DNA from: DATKMS01 sp041497995
Lineage (GTDB): Bacteria; Desulfobacterota; Binatia; HRBIN30
Length of the DNA: 13,563 nucleotides
Direction: 5' to 3'
Assembly (NCBI GenBank): GCA_041497995.1
Contig: JBGQHM010000164.1
Span: 1 to 13,563 of the forward strand
In this document: in pieces, positions 6,255-13,563 of the stretch
Layout of the letters: the number at the start of each line of letters is the position of its first letter
Numbering within the stretch: the stretch's first letter is position 1
Position numbers and translations under genes: made by a program
The notes under the pieces: generated by a model
What the model was told of the DNA's origin: nothing
Database searches by the model: none
The model's input: the letters and a program-made list of their open reading frames with translations, nothing else

Positions 6255-7084
6255 GCCCTCGCGCTTCGATCACCCGCCAGGTGCTGTCGGTGACCGCGGT
6301 CGTTCCTACATGTCATCGCACCGGACCGCTGCTGCGCGCGCTCCGGTCGATTGGCGCACAGACCGTCGCTCCGACGCAGATCATCGTGGTAGACGACGCG
6401 GGCGGACGTGACGCTGACGCCGTCCGCCACGCCGTGCTCGGCAGCGGTGTGCAGGCCACGGTGGTAACCAACTCCGGCGCCAAGGGGCCGAGCGGCGCAC
6501 GCAACACGGGCGCACGCATCAGCGGCACCGACCTGCTCGCCTTTCTGGACGACGATGATGAGTGGTTGCCCGCCTACTTGGCGAGCGCGTTGGAACACTT
6601 CGAATCGCAGGCGCTCGACGTCATATGTACGGATCTCGTGTACCGCCACGACGACGGCACGGAACGCCTCGGTAAACGTGCCCCCGACCGGCTGGCCACG
6701 GAACTCTTTCTCACTCGCAACCCGGGCCTCATCGGTTCGAATCTCATCGTCCGCCGATCATTGTTCCAGGACGTCGGTGGCTTCGATGAATCCATCCCCG
6801 TCGCCGAAGACATGGATTTTGGCATCCGACTCAGCCGCCACGGGACGGTGCGGTACCAACCCCTACGCGAACGGCTCGTCCGTCACTACCAGCACGGCGG
6901 GCCCAGGCTGTGTACGCCGAGAACAGCGCCCGTCTGTGCTGGGATCCGCCGTTTCTACGAGCTGCACGCGCCGCACATGACAGAAGCGCAGCGCGCAGAG
7001 TTCCGCAGCACCGTTGGGCGCCTCTGGGGTATCGACGAACGGGGGAACCTCATCCCGGCTCCGGAGCCACCTCCGGCGCCGTGA
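6251..7084 (+). CDS. Family 2-type (GT-A) glycosyltransferase
   Basis: The protein has 277 aa. The Rossmann-like start SVTAVVPTCHRTGPLLRALRS is followed by the nucleotide-binding IIVVDDAG (44-51), the GARNTG segment (82-87) and the acidic metal-binding stretch FLDDDDEW (99-105). A later GSNLIVRRSLFQDVGGFDE and AEDMDFGIRLSRHG (185-198) carry the ED catalytic-base region of GT2 enzymes. Such enzymes are inverting and use nucleotide-diphospho-sugars in the cytoplasm. No membrane segment is seen, so it is probably soluble or peripheral. It overlaps the preceding membrane-protein gene by 4 nt. The sugar and acceptor cannot be told from sequence. The C-terminus ends in a Pro/Ala-rich tail. Confidence 0.9.
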   Translation: MSPRASITRQVLSVTAVVPTCHRTGPLLRALRSIGAQTVAPTQIIVVDDAGGRDADAVRHAVLGSGVQATVVTNSGAKGPSGARNTGARISGTDLLAFLDDDDEWLPAYLASALEHFESQALDVICTDLVYRHDDGTERLGKRAPDRLATELFLTRNPGLIGSNLIVRRSLFQDVGGFDESIPVAEDMDFGIRLSRHGTVRYQPLRERLVRHYQHGGPRLCTPRTAPVCAGIRRFYELHAPHMTEAQRAEFRSTVGRLWGIDERGNLIPAPEPPPAP

Positions 7085-7096
7085 GGCGCAGCGCTC

Positions 7097-8203
7097 GTGG
7101 GCAAGCGAATCCTCCTCGCCTGCAAGGATGTGCCGGGGTGGGGCGGTGCGTCGACGGTCCTGTATCTGCTGTTCGAACGCATGCAGCGAGACGGATTCGA
7201 TGTCGCCTACGTCAACTTGGTGGGGGCGAGCGAGGAAGCCTTCGTGCGCCGGCAGTTTGGAGACCGCTTTGCCAATCCGCGCGGCCTCGACAGTGTCCAC
7301 ACATGCATCCTGGAGGAGCCTTTCTGGGGGGCGCACGGTCCGCTGGACGCTCTCATCGCTACCCTCTCCCCCGACCTGTTGCTCGGCTTCGGCTTCATCG
7401 CCGCATTGCTCCTGCGGCTGGCGGCTCCGCGCTTGCCGGTCGTCTTCATGACCGCGGGGTCGCGCGAGCTGCAGCGCCTGATCGAAGCGGGCGCTGTCAG
7501 CGACTTCATGGGCTTCCAGCGCAGTGTCGCGCGGGGCGTGACGTTCCCGGTGGCTCCCGAGAGCCGCGAGCGCCAGGCCGCGGAGGGAGCGGACCTGATC
7601 ATCGCGCACTCTCCCGTGGTGCGCTGTGCGTTCGAGCAGTTGCTGCCGCCCACCGCGGGTAAGATTTACGCGAACACCATTTCAATCGCTGACTTCGTCT
7701 ATGCTGAAGCCGAGGAGCTCAGCGACCTGCGGCTGCCGGCGGCGCAGCGAGACATTGACGTCATCTTCGTTGCCAGCAGCTGGAAGCGACCGATCAAGAA
7801 CTACGCGCTGGTCCGCCAGATCGCGTCACGGTGTGACGGCGTGCGCGTGCATATCATCGGAGAGGTCGAGCGCGAGTGCCCATCGGCGCGACATCACGGG
7901 ATTGTGGCGCGCCGTGCAGACCTCTACGGGTTGTTGGGCCGGGCGAGGACGCTTGTATGTCCGTCTCTGCTCGACGCCGCACCAGCCGTGCTGTTCGAAG
8001 CGTCTGCAATGGGCTGCAACGTGGTCGCTTCACCGAATTGTGGCAATTGGCAGCTGTGTAACTCACGACTGGTGGCGGACCACGGGACGCGCGGCGAGTT
8101 CTTGAGCAAGATCGAACTGTCGCTCGGCGGGCCGTACACAGATAACCGCGAGCGCTTCCGCGGCGGGTACGCGGACCTCGTGGACACGCTGAGTGTGTTC
8201 TGA
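7097..8203 (+). CDS. GT4-like (GT-B fold) glycosyltransferase
   Basis: The protein has 368 aa and starts at a GTG (7097), 12 nt after the previous stop, with GAGG about 10 nt upstream. The N-terminus KRILLACKDVPGWGGAST has the Gly-rich acceptor-side loop typical of GT-B enzymes. The C-terminal half starts near IDVIFVASSWKRPIKNY (220-236), includes VHIIGEVE, and ends with the donor-binding segment PSLLDAAPAVLFEASAMGCNVVAS (289-312). In that segment the usual E-x7-E pair appears as D293-x7-E301. Overall similarity to standard GT4 members looks moderate. It is probably a retaining transferase in the assembly of the glycan made by this operon. Donor and acceptor are unknown. Confidence 0.8.
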   Translation: MGKRILLACKDVPGWGGASTVLYLLFERMQRDGFDVAYVNLVGASEEAFVRRQFGDRFANPRGLDSVHTCILEEPFWGAHGPLDALIATLSPDLLLGFGFIAALLLRLAAPRLPVVFMTAGSRELQRLIEAGAVSDFMGFQRSVARGVTFPVAPESRERQAAEGADLIIAHSPVVRCAFEQLLPPTAGKIYANTISIADFVYAEAEELSDLRLPAAQRDIDVIFVASSWKRPIKNYALVRQIASRCDGVRVHIIGEVERECPSARHHGIVARRADLYGLLGRARTLVCPSLLDAAPAVLFEASAMGCNVVASPNCGNWQLCNSRLVADHGTRGEFLSKIELSLGGPYTDNRERFRGGYADLVDTLSVF

Positions 8204-8205
8204 CC

Positions 8206-9216
8206 ATGAGCGATGTCACTGCACTGGTCTTGAGTATCGGCGAGGACTACACCGCACGCGCGCTCGCCAGCGTGCACAACCAGACGCTGCCCATCGCGGA
8301 GACCGTCGTCGTGCGGGGGGTCTCGCCGTTTCATCGCGCCTTCAACAGCGGGCTGGCGCGGGTGCGCACGGCGTTCTTTGTCCAGGTCGATGCCGATATG
8401 GTTCTCGACGCGACCTGCGTTGCCGACCTCAGGCGCTGCGTGGCCGACCATGTGGGGATCGTCGTGGGCCACCTCCGGGACCCGCTCCTGGGGCGCCTGG
8501 TAGGGATCAAGCTCTTCCGCACGCAATGCTTCGAGCGCGTGCAGTTCCGCGACACCATCTCGTTCGACACGGATTTCGTGGGCGACATGGAACGGCAGGG
8601 CTGGACAACGGTGTACGCCCTCAAGTACGTGGGCGAGTCACCGGCGGGGTTGCACGTGTTTGGCGACCATCGCCCCGACTACACGCCGCACTACACGTTC
8701 TGCAAATATGTGATCGAGGGCGCGCGCTATCGGTATCGCAAGGCCGGTGGCGGCATCCGGCACTTGTTCTGGCTGTTGCAGAGCAGTCGTCACCCGCTTG
8801 CTGCAACCGCAACCGTCGCCGCGGCGCACGGCATCTTCTTGAAGGACGAGCGCGATTTGCTGCAGCCATACCCGCGCGACGGGGAGTCTGAGTTCCTACA
8901 AGAGTTCTTGGCAGGCACCGGCACGGCATTGGGCGCGGATGCGCACTCGGTAGACCTCGTGCACGACGACTTCCGCACGGGGTTCAAGCGGGCCTATGCG
9001 CTAGGAATCCGCCTGCGCCAGGCGCACGCCGGCGCTGCCTTCCAGGCGTGGCTGGAGCAGTTGCGCTCGCAACGCGGCGTGGCCCCTTGGCTTGCAACTG
9101 TGGGTCTCTGCCACGGCCTGTTCACCGAGCAGTACAGCGACGCCGCAGCCGATGAGGACTTCGCGACGCTGATGGGTCTGCTGCCTCAGCAGTCACCGGC
9201 GATGGGTCGGTCGTGA
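8206..9216 (+). CDS. Divergent GT-A (GT2-like) glycosyltransferase
   Basis: The protein has 336 aa and starts 2 nt after the preceding stop. The N-terminus (VTALVLSIGEDYTARALASV-HNQTLP) and the D-x-D metal site in FFVQVDADMVL (D62, D64) fit a GT-A glycosyltransferase. The family's VDD stretch is poor here (TVVVRGVSP instead). The central and C-terminal parts (for instance SFDTDFVGDMERQGW at 122-136, with its ED/D-type acidic residues) show no further motif that I recognise. It may be a specialised sugar transferase, or it could use a different activated group. It overlaps the next gene by GTGA. Confidence 0.68.
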   Translation: MSDVTALVLSIGEDYTARALASVHNQTLPIAETVVVRGVSPFHRAFNSGLARVRTAFFVQVDADMVLDATCVADLRRCVADHVGIVVGHLRDPLLGRLVGIKLFRTQCFERVQFRDTISFDTDFVGDMERQGWTTVYALKYVGESPAGLHVFGDHRPDYTPHYTFCKYVIEGARYRYRKAGGGIRHLFWLLQSSRHPLAATATVAAAHGIFLKDERDLLQPYPRDGESEFLQEFLAGTGTALGADAHSVDLVHDDFRTGFKRAYALGIRLRQAHAGAAFQAWLEQLRSQRGVAPWLATVGLCHGLFTEQYSDAAADEDFATLMGLLPQQSPAMGRS

Positions 9217-10646
9217 GCTCGCGCTGCATGGGCAATGGGCAACAGGCGCGCACGATTGTCCGACGTACTGCAACCATGCTGCGTTGGCGGATCATCGCTC
9301 CAGTGTGGGCAGCACTCTATCGTCGGGCCGTTGATGCATTCTCGTCGCGGGCGCACCGCTGCTCCGGCCCGCGTGCGCGGAGACCCGGTGCGCCACGGGG
9401 AGCGATTGCATACTACGTGTGGTCATTCCCTGTCTTGACTGAGACCTTCATTCAACGGGAGGTGGCTCACCTGATCGAGGCGGGCGCGCGGGTGGAAGTC
9501 GTCGCGCACATGTCGACCGATGTGGAACGCTTGGGCGACGCGGCCGCCGCGCTCATGCGGCACACCCACTACCTCGCACCCTACGCGCGCGGGAAGTTGG
9601 GGCCCTCTGCGCGCAAGTTCTATCGGCGGCACCCCCTGCGCTTCATCGGGTTGTTCCTCTACGTCGTCTTGTGCCGGTACGACACCCGCAAGACCTTTGG
9701 CCGCGACTGCGAGGTCTTCGGGCGCGCAGTGTCCCTGGCGGGTGTACTCAGTGGGAAGGACGTGGCGCACATACACGCGCCGTGGGCCACGAACGATGCC
9801 TTCGTCGCGCAGATCGCCGCGCGCCTGCTGCAGGTCCCCTATTCTGTCGAGGCACGAGCGTCCGATCTGCATCGGAAGCGGAACGTCAGCAGTCTCTCCG
9901 CTAAGCTCCTGCGCGCGGAATTTGTGATCACCAACTCGCGGTACAACGAGGCGACGCTGCGTACGCTGCTCGACGGGCGCTTCGACGGCAGGATCAAGCA
10001 GATCTACGAGGGGGTTGATCTGGCGCAGTTGCCGCTGGAGCCGCGGCAGCGAAGCGGTGGTGCGACCATGCAGATCTTGTGCGTGGCACGCGTGATTGAG
10101 GCGAAGGGGTTGGAGCACCTCCTCCGTGCCTGCTGGATCATCAAAGACCGCGGGCACCAACTCCGCTGCGACATCATCGGCGCGCGCGAGGCGGCCAGCG
10201 TCAACTACTACATCGCGCTGCAACGGCTGCGCCGGGCTCTGCAGCTGGAAGCTGAGGTCACCCTCCGCGGAGCGCAGCCGTTCGAGCGCGTGGTGGAAGC
10301 GTATCGAGCTGCCGATGTCTTTGTCCTCCCCTCAGTGATCGCCGCTGACGGTACCGGCGATGTGACCCCGAACGTCCTCATGGAAGCGATGGCATTGCAG
10401 CTGCCGGTGGTCAGCACAAGGTCGCGCGCCATTCCAGAGATTGTCGAGGACGGTGTGAGTGGAATCTTGGTCCCGCCGGGTGACGAGCCCGCGCTGGCCG
10501 ACGCGATCATTCGCGTGACGCACGACGAGGCACTGGGAATCATGCTGGGCCGCAACGCCCGCCAGCGGATCGAGGAGCGATTCGACATCCGCAAGAACAT
10601 CCGTCCGTTCGTGGCGCTCTTTCACGGCAGCCCGGAGGGCGGATGA
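9213..10646 (+). CDS. GT4 (GT-B) glycosyltransferase, WcaL/colanic-acid type
   Basis: The protein has 477 aa from the GTG at 9213, which overlaps the previous stop as GTGA. Conserved homology starts only near residue 63 (GAIAYYVWSFPVLTETFIQREV), so a later start, such as the ATG at 9276, is possible. AHIHAPWATNDAFVAQ (185-200) and the YSVEARASDLH stretch (210-220) are typical of the WcaL/AmsK-like group that binds the acceptor. The donor half has VARVIEAKGLEHLLRA (291-306), then DVTPNVLMEAMALQLPVV (383-400) with an Asp at the first E-x7-E position (D383-x7-E391), and AIPEIVEDGVSGILVPPGD. This is expected to be a retaining transferase acting on exopolysaccharide or a related glycan. The sugar is unknown. 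Confidence 0.9.
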   Translation: MSSRCMGNGQQARTIVRRTATMLRWRIIAPVWAALYRRAVDAFSSRAHRCSGPRARRPGAPRGAIAYYVWSFPVLTETFIQREVAHLIEAGARVEVVAHMSTDVERLGDAAAALMRHTHYLAPYARGKLGPSARKFYRRHPLRFIGLFLYVVLCRYDTRKTFGRDCEVFGRAVSLAGVLSGKDVAHIHAPWATNDAFVAQIAARLLQVPYSVEARASDLHRKRNVSSLSAKLLRAEFVITNSRYNEATLRTLLDGRFDGRIKQIYEGVDLAQLPLEPRQRSGGATMQILCVARVIEAKGLEHLLRACWIIKDRGHQLRCDIIGAREAASVNYYIALQRLRRALQLEAEVTLRGAQPFERVVEAYRAADVFVLPSVIAADGTGDVTPNVLMEAMALQLPVVSTRSRAIPEIVEDGVSGILVPPGDEPALADAIIRVTHDEALGIMLGRNARQRIEERFDIRKNIRPFVALFHGSPEGG

Positions 10647-11830
10647 GCGCGCGGCGCATGGCCGGCCGCACCATTCTGTTGCTGGTTGTGGCAGCGGTTC
10701 TGCTGCCCACACCTGCATCCGGCGCCGCGGCGGTGTGCGTGACCAACGACTGGACGCTGAGCCGATACCCACCCGGATACAAATTTGCGTTCACCATCGT
10801 GCATGACGCCGACTCCGCCTACAGTGAGCGCTTGCGTCCGCTCTTCGAGGTCTTTGATCAACTCGGTTTCAAGATCACGGTCACCGTCTTCACCTCCTGG
10901 GCGGACTGGGCTCACGACGGCGCCATCTGGGCGCAGTGGCGATCATCGACAGACCCGGAGCGCGCATTCGTCGCTCCAAAGGCGGTCCCATTGACTGACC
11001 GTGCGGAGCAGGTGTTCTACAGACAACTCGCCGCGCGCGGTCACGAAATCGGGCTGCACTCCCCGAGCGACACGTCGGATCCGCGCGAGCAAGTGCGGGC
11101 GGCCTTCGAGTACTTCAAGGAAGTGTTCGGGCACTATCCCACGGTCTACGTGGAACACTCCGCCCCAACCAACAAGGAAGCGCTCGCCAATCGCGGCGCC
11201 GACCCCACCAGCCCATACTACTGCGCGGACCTTTTGAATCAGTACGCGGCGTGGCTGTGGATCGATGATGGAGGCAGTCTGCCTAAGTCGAGCGACGAGC
11301 AGTACTACGAGATCCGACCAAGCGAGGCGCTCCGCAACGCCTCGGCGGCGCGGCGCTACGGCACCAAGAGGACATTCATGAGAACCGGCAAGTGGGGGCA
11401 CGCAGACGGCGATGGCTTCTTGGACTGGTATTCACCGGAGCACATCGACGCCCTTGAGCGAGATGGTGGGATCGCCCTCGTCTACATGCATCTCGATTCG
11501 CACTGGCTGGATCCGCAGACGCGGAAGATGCGCGCGCCCCTCCAGGATCGGTTGCGCTATCTCTCTGCCAAAGCGGGATGGTTTGTCCCCGCTGGCGAGA
11601 TTCTCGATCGGGTCCATGCCGTCGAGGGCTTGCGACTGTCCTGTGATGGTCCGACGTTGCACATTGAGAACGCGAACGCGCACAGCGTCGATCGCGTGGT
11701 CGTCACGTCGCGCACGGGCAAAAGCCTCGTCCGCAATGGCCGCGTCTTGCAGCCCAATGCGTCGAATCAGATCGTCATTGAATCCGTGGGACCGTTGGAG
11801 ACGCTGTCATTTGGCGTGCGACAAGAGTAG
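10643..11830 (+). CDS. Secreted divergent NodB/CE4-type polysaccharide deacetylase homologue
   Basis: The protein has 395 aa; the ATG is preceded by GGAGG and overlaps the previous stop as ATGA. An N-terminal signal sequence (hydrophobic about 10-28, then ASGAAA) sends it to the periplasm or outside. The NodB barrel is recognisable from FAFTIVHDADSAY (48-60, motif 1 Asp pair D55/D57), the helix FEVFDQLGFKITVTVF, RGHEIGLHS (132-140, motif 2) and YVEHSAPTN (169-177), at the motif 3 place where RPPxG is usual. Canonical members hold a metal with D, H and a second H four residues on; here H139 is followed by D143 instead. The enzyme may bind metal differently, act on another substrate, or be inactive. 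Its role would be trimming acetyl groups from the operon's glycan outside the cytoplasm. Confidence 0.72.
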   Translation: MSARRMAGRTILLLVVAAVLLPTPASGAAAVCVTNDWTLSRYPPGYKFAFTIVHDADSAYSERLRPLFEVFDQLGFKITVTVFTSWADWAHDGAIWAQWRSSTDPERAFVAPKAVPLTDRAEQVFYRQLAARGHEIGLHSPSDTSDPREQVRAAFEYFKEVFGHYPTVYVEHSAPTNKEALANRGADPTSPYYCADLLNQYAAWLWIDDGGSLPKSSDEQYYEIRPSEALRNASAARRYGTKRTFMRTGKWGHADGDGFLDWYSPEHIDALERDGGIALVYMHLDSHWLDPQTRKMRAPLQDRLRYLSAKAGWFVPAGEILDRVHAVEGLRLSCDGPTLHIENANAHSVDRVVVTSRTGKSLVRNGRVLQPNASNQIVIESVGPLETLSFGVRQE

Positions 11831-11850
11831 AGGCACGCATCAACGCCGCG

Positions 11851-12876
11851 ATGAATCACCTGCGAAGATTGCTGATCGACCTCAGCTACGCGTGCAATAT
11901 TCAGTGCACGACGTGTCGGTGCCCGGACATCGACGCTGACACCGGTGCGCCCATGCTCCCACTGGACGTCACCAAACGCACGATAGACCAGTTCGCCGCG
12001 TTGGGGGGCGAGTCGGTCGGACTCTACGGTGGTGAGCCGCTGCTGGTGGGCTACGTCTATGACGTCGTCCAACACGCCGCCGGCTTGGGACTTCAGGTCA
12101 GAGTGACGACGAATGGAATGGCAGCCACGGCCGGCAACGCCCGGCGGCTGCTCGCCTGCGGTCTTGCGGGCGCAACGGTATCCGTGGACGGCGACGAGAC
12201 CGGACATGAACTGATCCGCGGCAAGGGAACGTTCAGCAGCACGATGCGTGGTGCCGAGAACCTCATGGCGGCGGCACGCGAGTTGGGACGCGCGGATTTC
12301 GGCGTGGAGCTCCATGTGACGGTGTCGCGCGCCAATGTCGGGGCGTTTGCCGGATTGATTCATCACGCTGCGCAGGTCGGCCCGTCGGTTTCCGTTTCGG
12401 TCACACACTTCTCTCGACTGGACGCCAACGTCACCCACGCAATGGAAGCGCTGCTCGACCAACCTGCCGATGACACGCGTAACCACTGGCGCCTGTCGCG
12501 AAACCTTCTCCTGACGGCGGAGGATCTTCCGGTGCTTCGCGCCAGCGTCGCGCAGATGAAGCAATTGGCCGCAGCCCGCCGGGTCCCATTGCACATCGAT
12601 CCGGCGCTGGACGAGGCGTTCGATCCCGCGGCCATCGTGGAAGGGGTGTTCACGCTCCGCAAGCGGTGTCCCGTGTTTGAGACGACGTTGATCGTTGGAC
12701 CCGACGGCGCCATCGGATCGTGTCCGATGTTGACGCACTTCTCATTCGGCCACGTGCCCACGCAATCCGTCTCGGCCATCTGGGACAGCCCGACGTTTCA
12801 CCGCTTGCGGCGCCGGCTGCGTGATGGGTATCTGCCTGTGTGCGGCTCCTGCTGCCGCCACGGCAACCTCATGTGA
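11851..12876 (+). CDS. Radical SAM protein with C-terminal SPASM-type cysteines
   Basis: The protein has 341 aa. DLSYACNIQCTTCRC gives the cluster motif C15-x3-C19-x2-C22 that binds the [4Fe-4S] site cleaving S-adenosylmethionine. GLYGGEPLL (58-65) is the SAM-binding GGE motif and VTTNGM (85-90) the next strand. The C-terminus has C273, C291 (in DGAIGSCPML) and the trio C331, C334, C335 (VCGSCCRHG), as in SPASM/twitch domains that hold auxiliary clusters. The architecture is that of peptide-maturing (PqqE/AlbA-like) and sulfatase-maturing enzymes, and of many uncharacterised homologues in glycan loci. It starts 20 nt after the deacetylase gene and is followed by a 48-codon ORF after 1 nt. The substrate is unknown; a modified sugar, lipid carrier or peptide are all possible. 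Confidence 0.9.
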   Translation: MNHLRRLLIDLSYACNIQCTTCRCPDIDADTGAPMLPLDVTKRTIDQFAALGGESVGLYGGEPLLVGYVYDVVQHAAGLGLQVRVTTNGMAATAGNARRLLACGLAGATVSVDGDETGHELIRGKGTFSSTMRGAENLMAAARELGRADFGVELHVTVSRANVGAFAGLIHHAAQVGPSVSVSVTHFSRLDANVTHAMEALLDQPADDTRNHWRLSRNLLLTAEDLPVLRASVAQMKQLAAARRVPLHIDPALDEAFDPAAIVEGVFTLRKRCPVFETTLIVGPDGAIGSCPMLTHFSFGHVPTQSVSAIWDSPTFHRLRRRLRDGYLPVCGSCCRHGNLM

Positions 12877-12877
12877 G

Positions 12878-13024
12878 ATGCCGCCCTCGTTCGACACTCC
12901 CGGTCGCCGGCTGCACTTCATCACGGTAGACGCGGAGACCGAGGTGATCCGGGAAGGCATCTCGACGATTGCGGCCATTCGCGACACGCTCGAAGCGCGC
13001 GAGCAGCTTCGCACCCCGCGCTGA
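12878..13024 (+). CDS. 48-codon ORF after the radical SAM gene: truncated gene or small peptide
   Basis: An ATG 1 nt after the radical SAM stop opens a 48-codon frame ending in TGA at 13022-13024. That spacing is typical of the next gene in an operon. The N-terminus contains RRLHFITVDAE, which is like the first strand (h-h-T-h-D) of polysaccharide deacetylases. The rest is a charged helix (EAREQLRTPR) and the frame then closes. The most economical reading is a gene cut short by a frameshift or decay. The alternative is a small peptide, possibly a substrate of the adjacent SPASM protein, though it has no Cys and no leader/core layout. It would also be a chance ORF at modest odds. Confidence 0.35.
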   Translation: MPPSFDTPGRRLHFITVDAETEVIREGISTIAAIRDTLEAREQLRTPR

Positions 13025-13068
13025 CTACTACGGCCAAGAAGGTCAGCGGCATCTGCTTCTTCCCATTT

Positions 13069-13260
13069 GTGCGGACACAGCTCATCCATGACTACGAAGT
13101 CGTACGTCATGACCTGGGATGGCGAACGCTGGACGCCGAGGGCGCGCGCCGGAGTCAGGCGGCGTTCGCGGCAGAGCTCTCTCAACACGTTGCGCTGGTG
13201 AAGACTTCCCGCGCAACACTCACCACGTACCAGGCAATTGTCGCAAGCAGCTCACCGTAG
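13069..13260 (+). CDS. Hypothetical short protein or gene remnant
   Basis: A GTG-started frame of 63 codons ends in TAG. The frame is also open upstream, where KKVSGICFFPFVRTQLIHDYE reads like protein sequence, so the true start or an earlier broken part may lie further left. The visible features are an aromatic start, a DLGW segment and a polar helix (RRSQAAFAAELSQHV). No family is recognised. Third-position GC is moderate, lower than in the glycan operon genes. There is no Shine-Dalgarno. It could be the tail of a decayed gene between the glycan operon and the toxin gene. Confidence 0.25.
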   Translation: MRTQLIHDYEVVRHDLGWRTLDAEGARRSQAAFAAELSQHVALVKTSRATLTTYQAIVASSSP

Positions 13261-13388
13261 GAGCTCGTCGACGCAGTGGGCGGGCCTGTTGGTTCTAGCG
13301 CTGCAATCTCGCGTTAACTCCGGACATCGCGACGCGGAGGTCGTTGACGTATCTCGTGATCGAGGGACGGCCGCATCTGCTTCGGGCG

Positions 13389-13563
13389 TCACCCGAGGAT
13401 GGGCACTGCGTATCGCTGGACGAGTGGGTCAACAGTCGCAACGGTCAAACCGTAGCGCTGTGCGTGCGCCACGAGGATGCGGTCAAAGGGATCACGATGG
13501 ATCGGCGGCAGCTCGGCAAGCCGGGCGACGCTTGCTTCGTCGATGGTCAGGCTGGCGATCTGA
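13389..13563 (-). CDS. vapC: VapC-like PIN-domain toxin, C-terminal part (5' end missing)
   Basis: The minus strand is open from the right edge to TGA at 13391-13389, giving the last 57 residues of a protein. The block LPPIHRDPFDRILVAHAQ followed by TVDPLVQRYAVPIL matches the C-terminus of the PIN-domain family of toxin-antitoxin ribonucleases (PilT N-terminus/VapC type). In that family DPFDR carries a catalytic acidic residue and the D of TVD another. The start and any cognate antitoxin would be right of the window. The gene faces the glycan operon and is probably unrelated to it. Confidence 0.85.
   Translation of the reverse strand, partial: QIASLTIDEASVARLAELPPIHRDPFDRILVAHAQRYGLTVATVDPLVQRYAVPILG

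Noticed and set aside
11767..12738. Minus-strand 323-codon open frame opposite the radical SAM gene
   Set aside because: The sense strand has the complete Cys motif, GGE and SPASM cysteines. The antisense product has no recognisable fold.
12742..13188. Minus-strand 148-codon frame across the end of the radical SAM gene
   Set aside because: It overlaps the SPASM cysteine region of a confident gene and has no motif, despite a passable-looking segment near its N-terminus.

Overview
The window is GC-rich, with dense, tightly packed genes and no rRNA, tRNA, CRISPR array or transposase that I can see. The best taxonomic hint is the tandem dockerin-like EF-hand segment at the N-terminus of the secreted protein at 597-1913. 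Combinations of the form 'DCDGNG..VDE' are very common in secreted proteins of Candidatus Binatota and related 'Deltaproteobacteria' metagenome genomes. With TonB, a TonB-dependent receptor and a C-terminal Phe on the barrel, the organism is clearly Gram-negative. A Binatota-like lineage is my inference, not a proof.

Left region (1-4990, minus strand): a vitamin B12 uptake operon. A candidate promoter (4958-4986) leads straight into a cobalamin riboswitch (4781-4954). Its expression platform (4694-4722) is a 10-bp hairpin that buries the Shine-Dalgarno of the first gene. The genes follow in the order tonB (3952-4686), btuB-type outer-membrane receptor (1946-3955), a secreted beta-propeller with an EF-hand/dockerin-like N-terminus (597-1913), and a btuF-type periplasmic binding protein (1-582, running off the left edge). 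The propeller sits where a BtuG-like, extracellular B12-capturing partner of BtuB would be expected. This is the most interesting hypothesis in the window.

Middle (4955-5255): the divergent intergenic region. It holds two inverted copies of a palindromic REP-like element whose stems differ in sequence but keep base pairing by compensatory changes, plus two half-copies. One half-copy abuts the -10 box of the B12 operon.

Right region (5256-13024, plus strand): a compact operon for an envelope or extracellular glycan, with genes overlapping by 4 nt or spaced by 1-20 nt. It encodes a polytopic flippase-like protein (UPF0104/LPG_synthase_TM), two GT-A (GT2-like) and two GT-B (GT4-like) glycosyltransferases, a secreted divergent NodB-type polysaccharide deacetylase, a radical SAM/SPASM protein and a 48-codon ORF that may be a truncated gene or a peptide. 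A plausible division of labour is glycan assembly in the cytoplasm by the four transferases, a membrane step by the polytopic protein, and trimming outside by the deacetylase homologue. The radical SAM protein's substrate is unknown.

Right edge (13025-13563): a weakly supported hypothetical ORF (13069-13260) and, on the minus strand, the C-terminal part of a VapC-like PIN-domain toxin (13389-13563).
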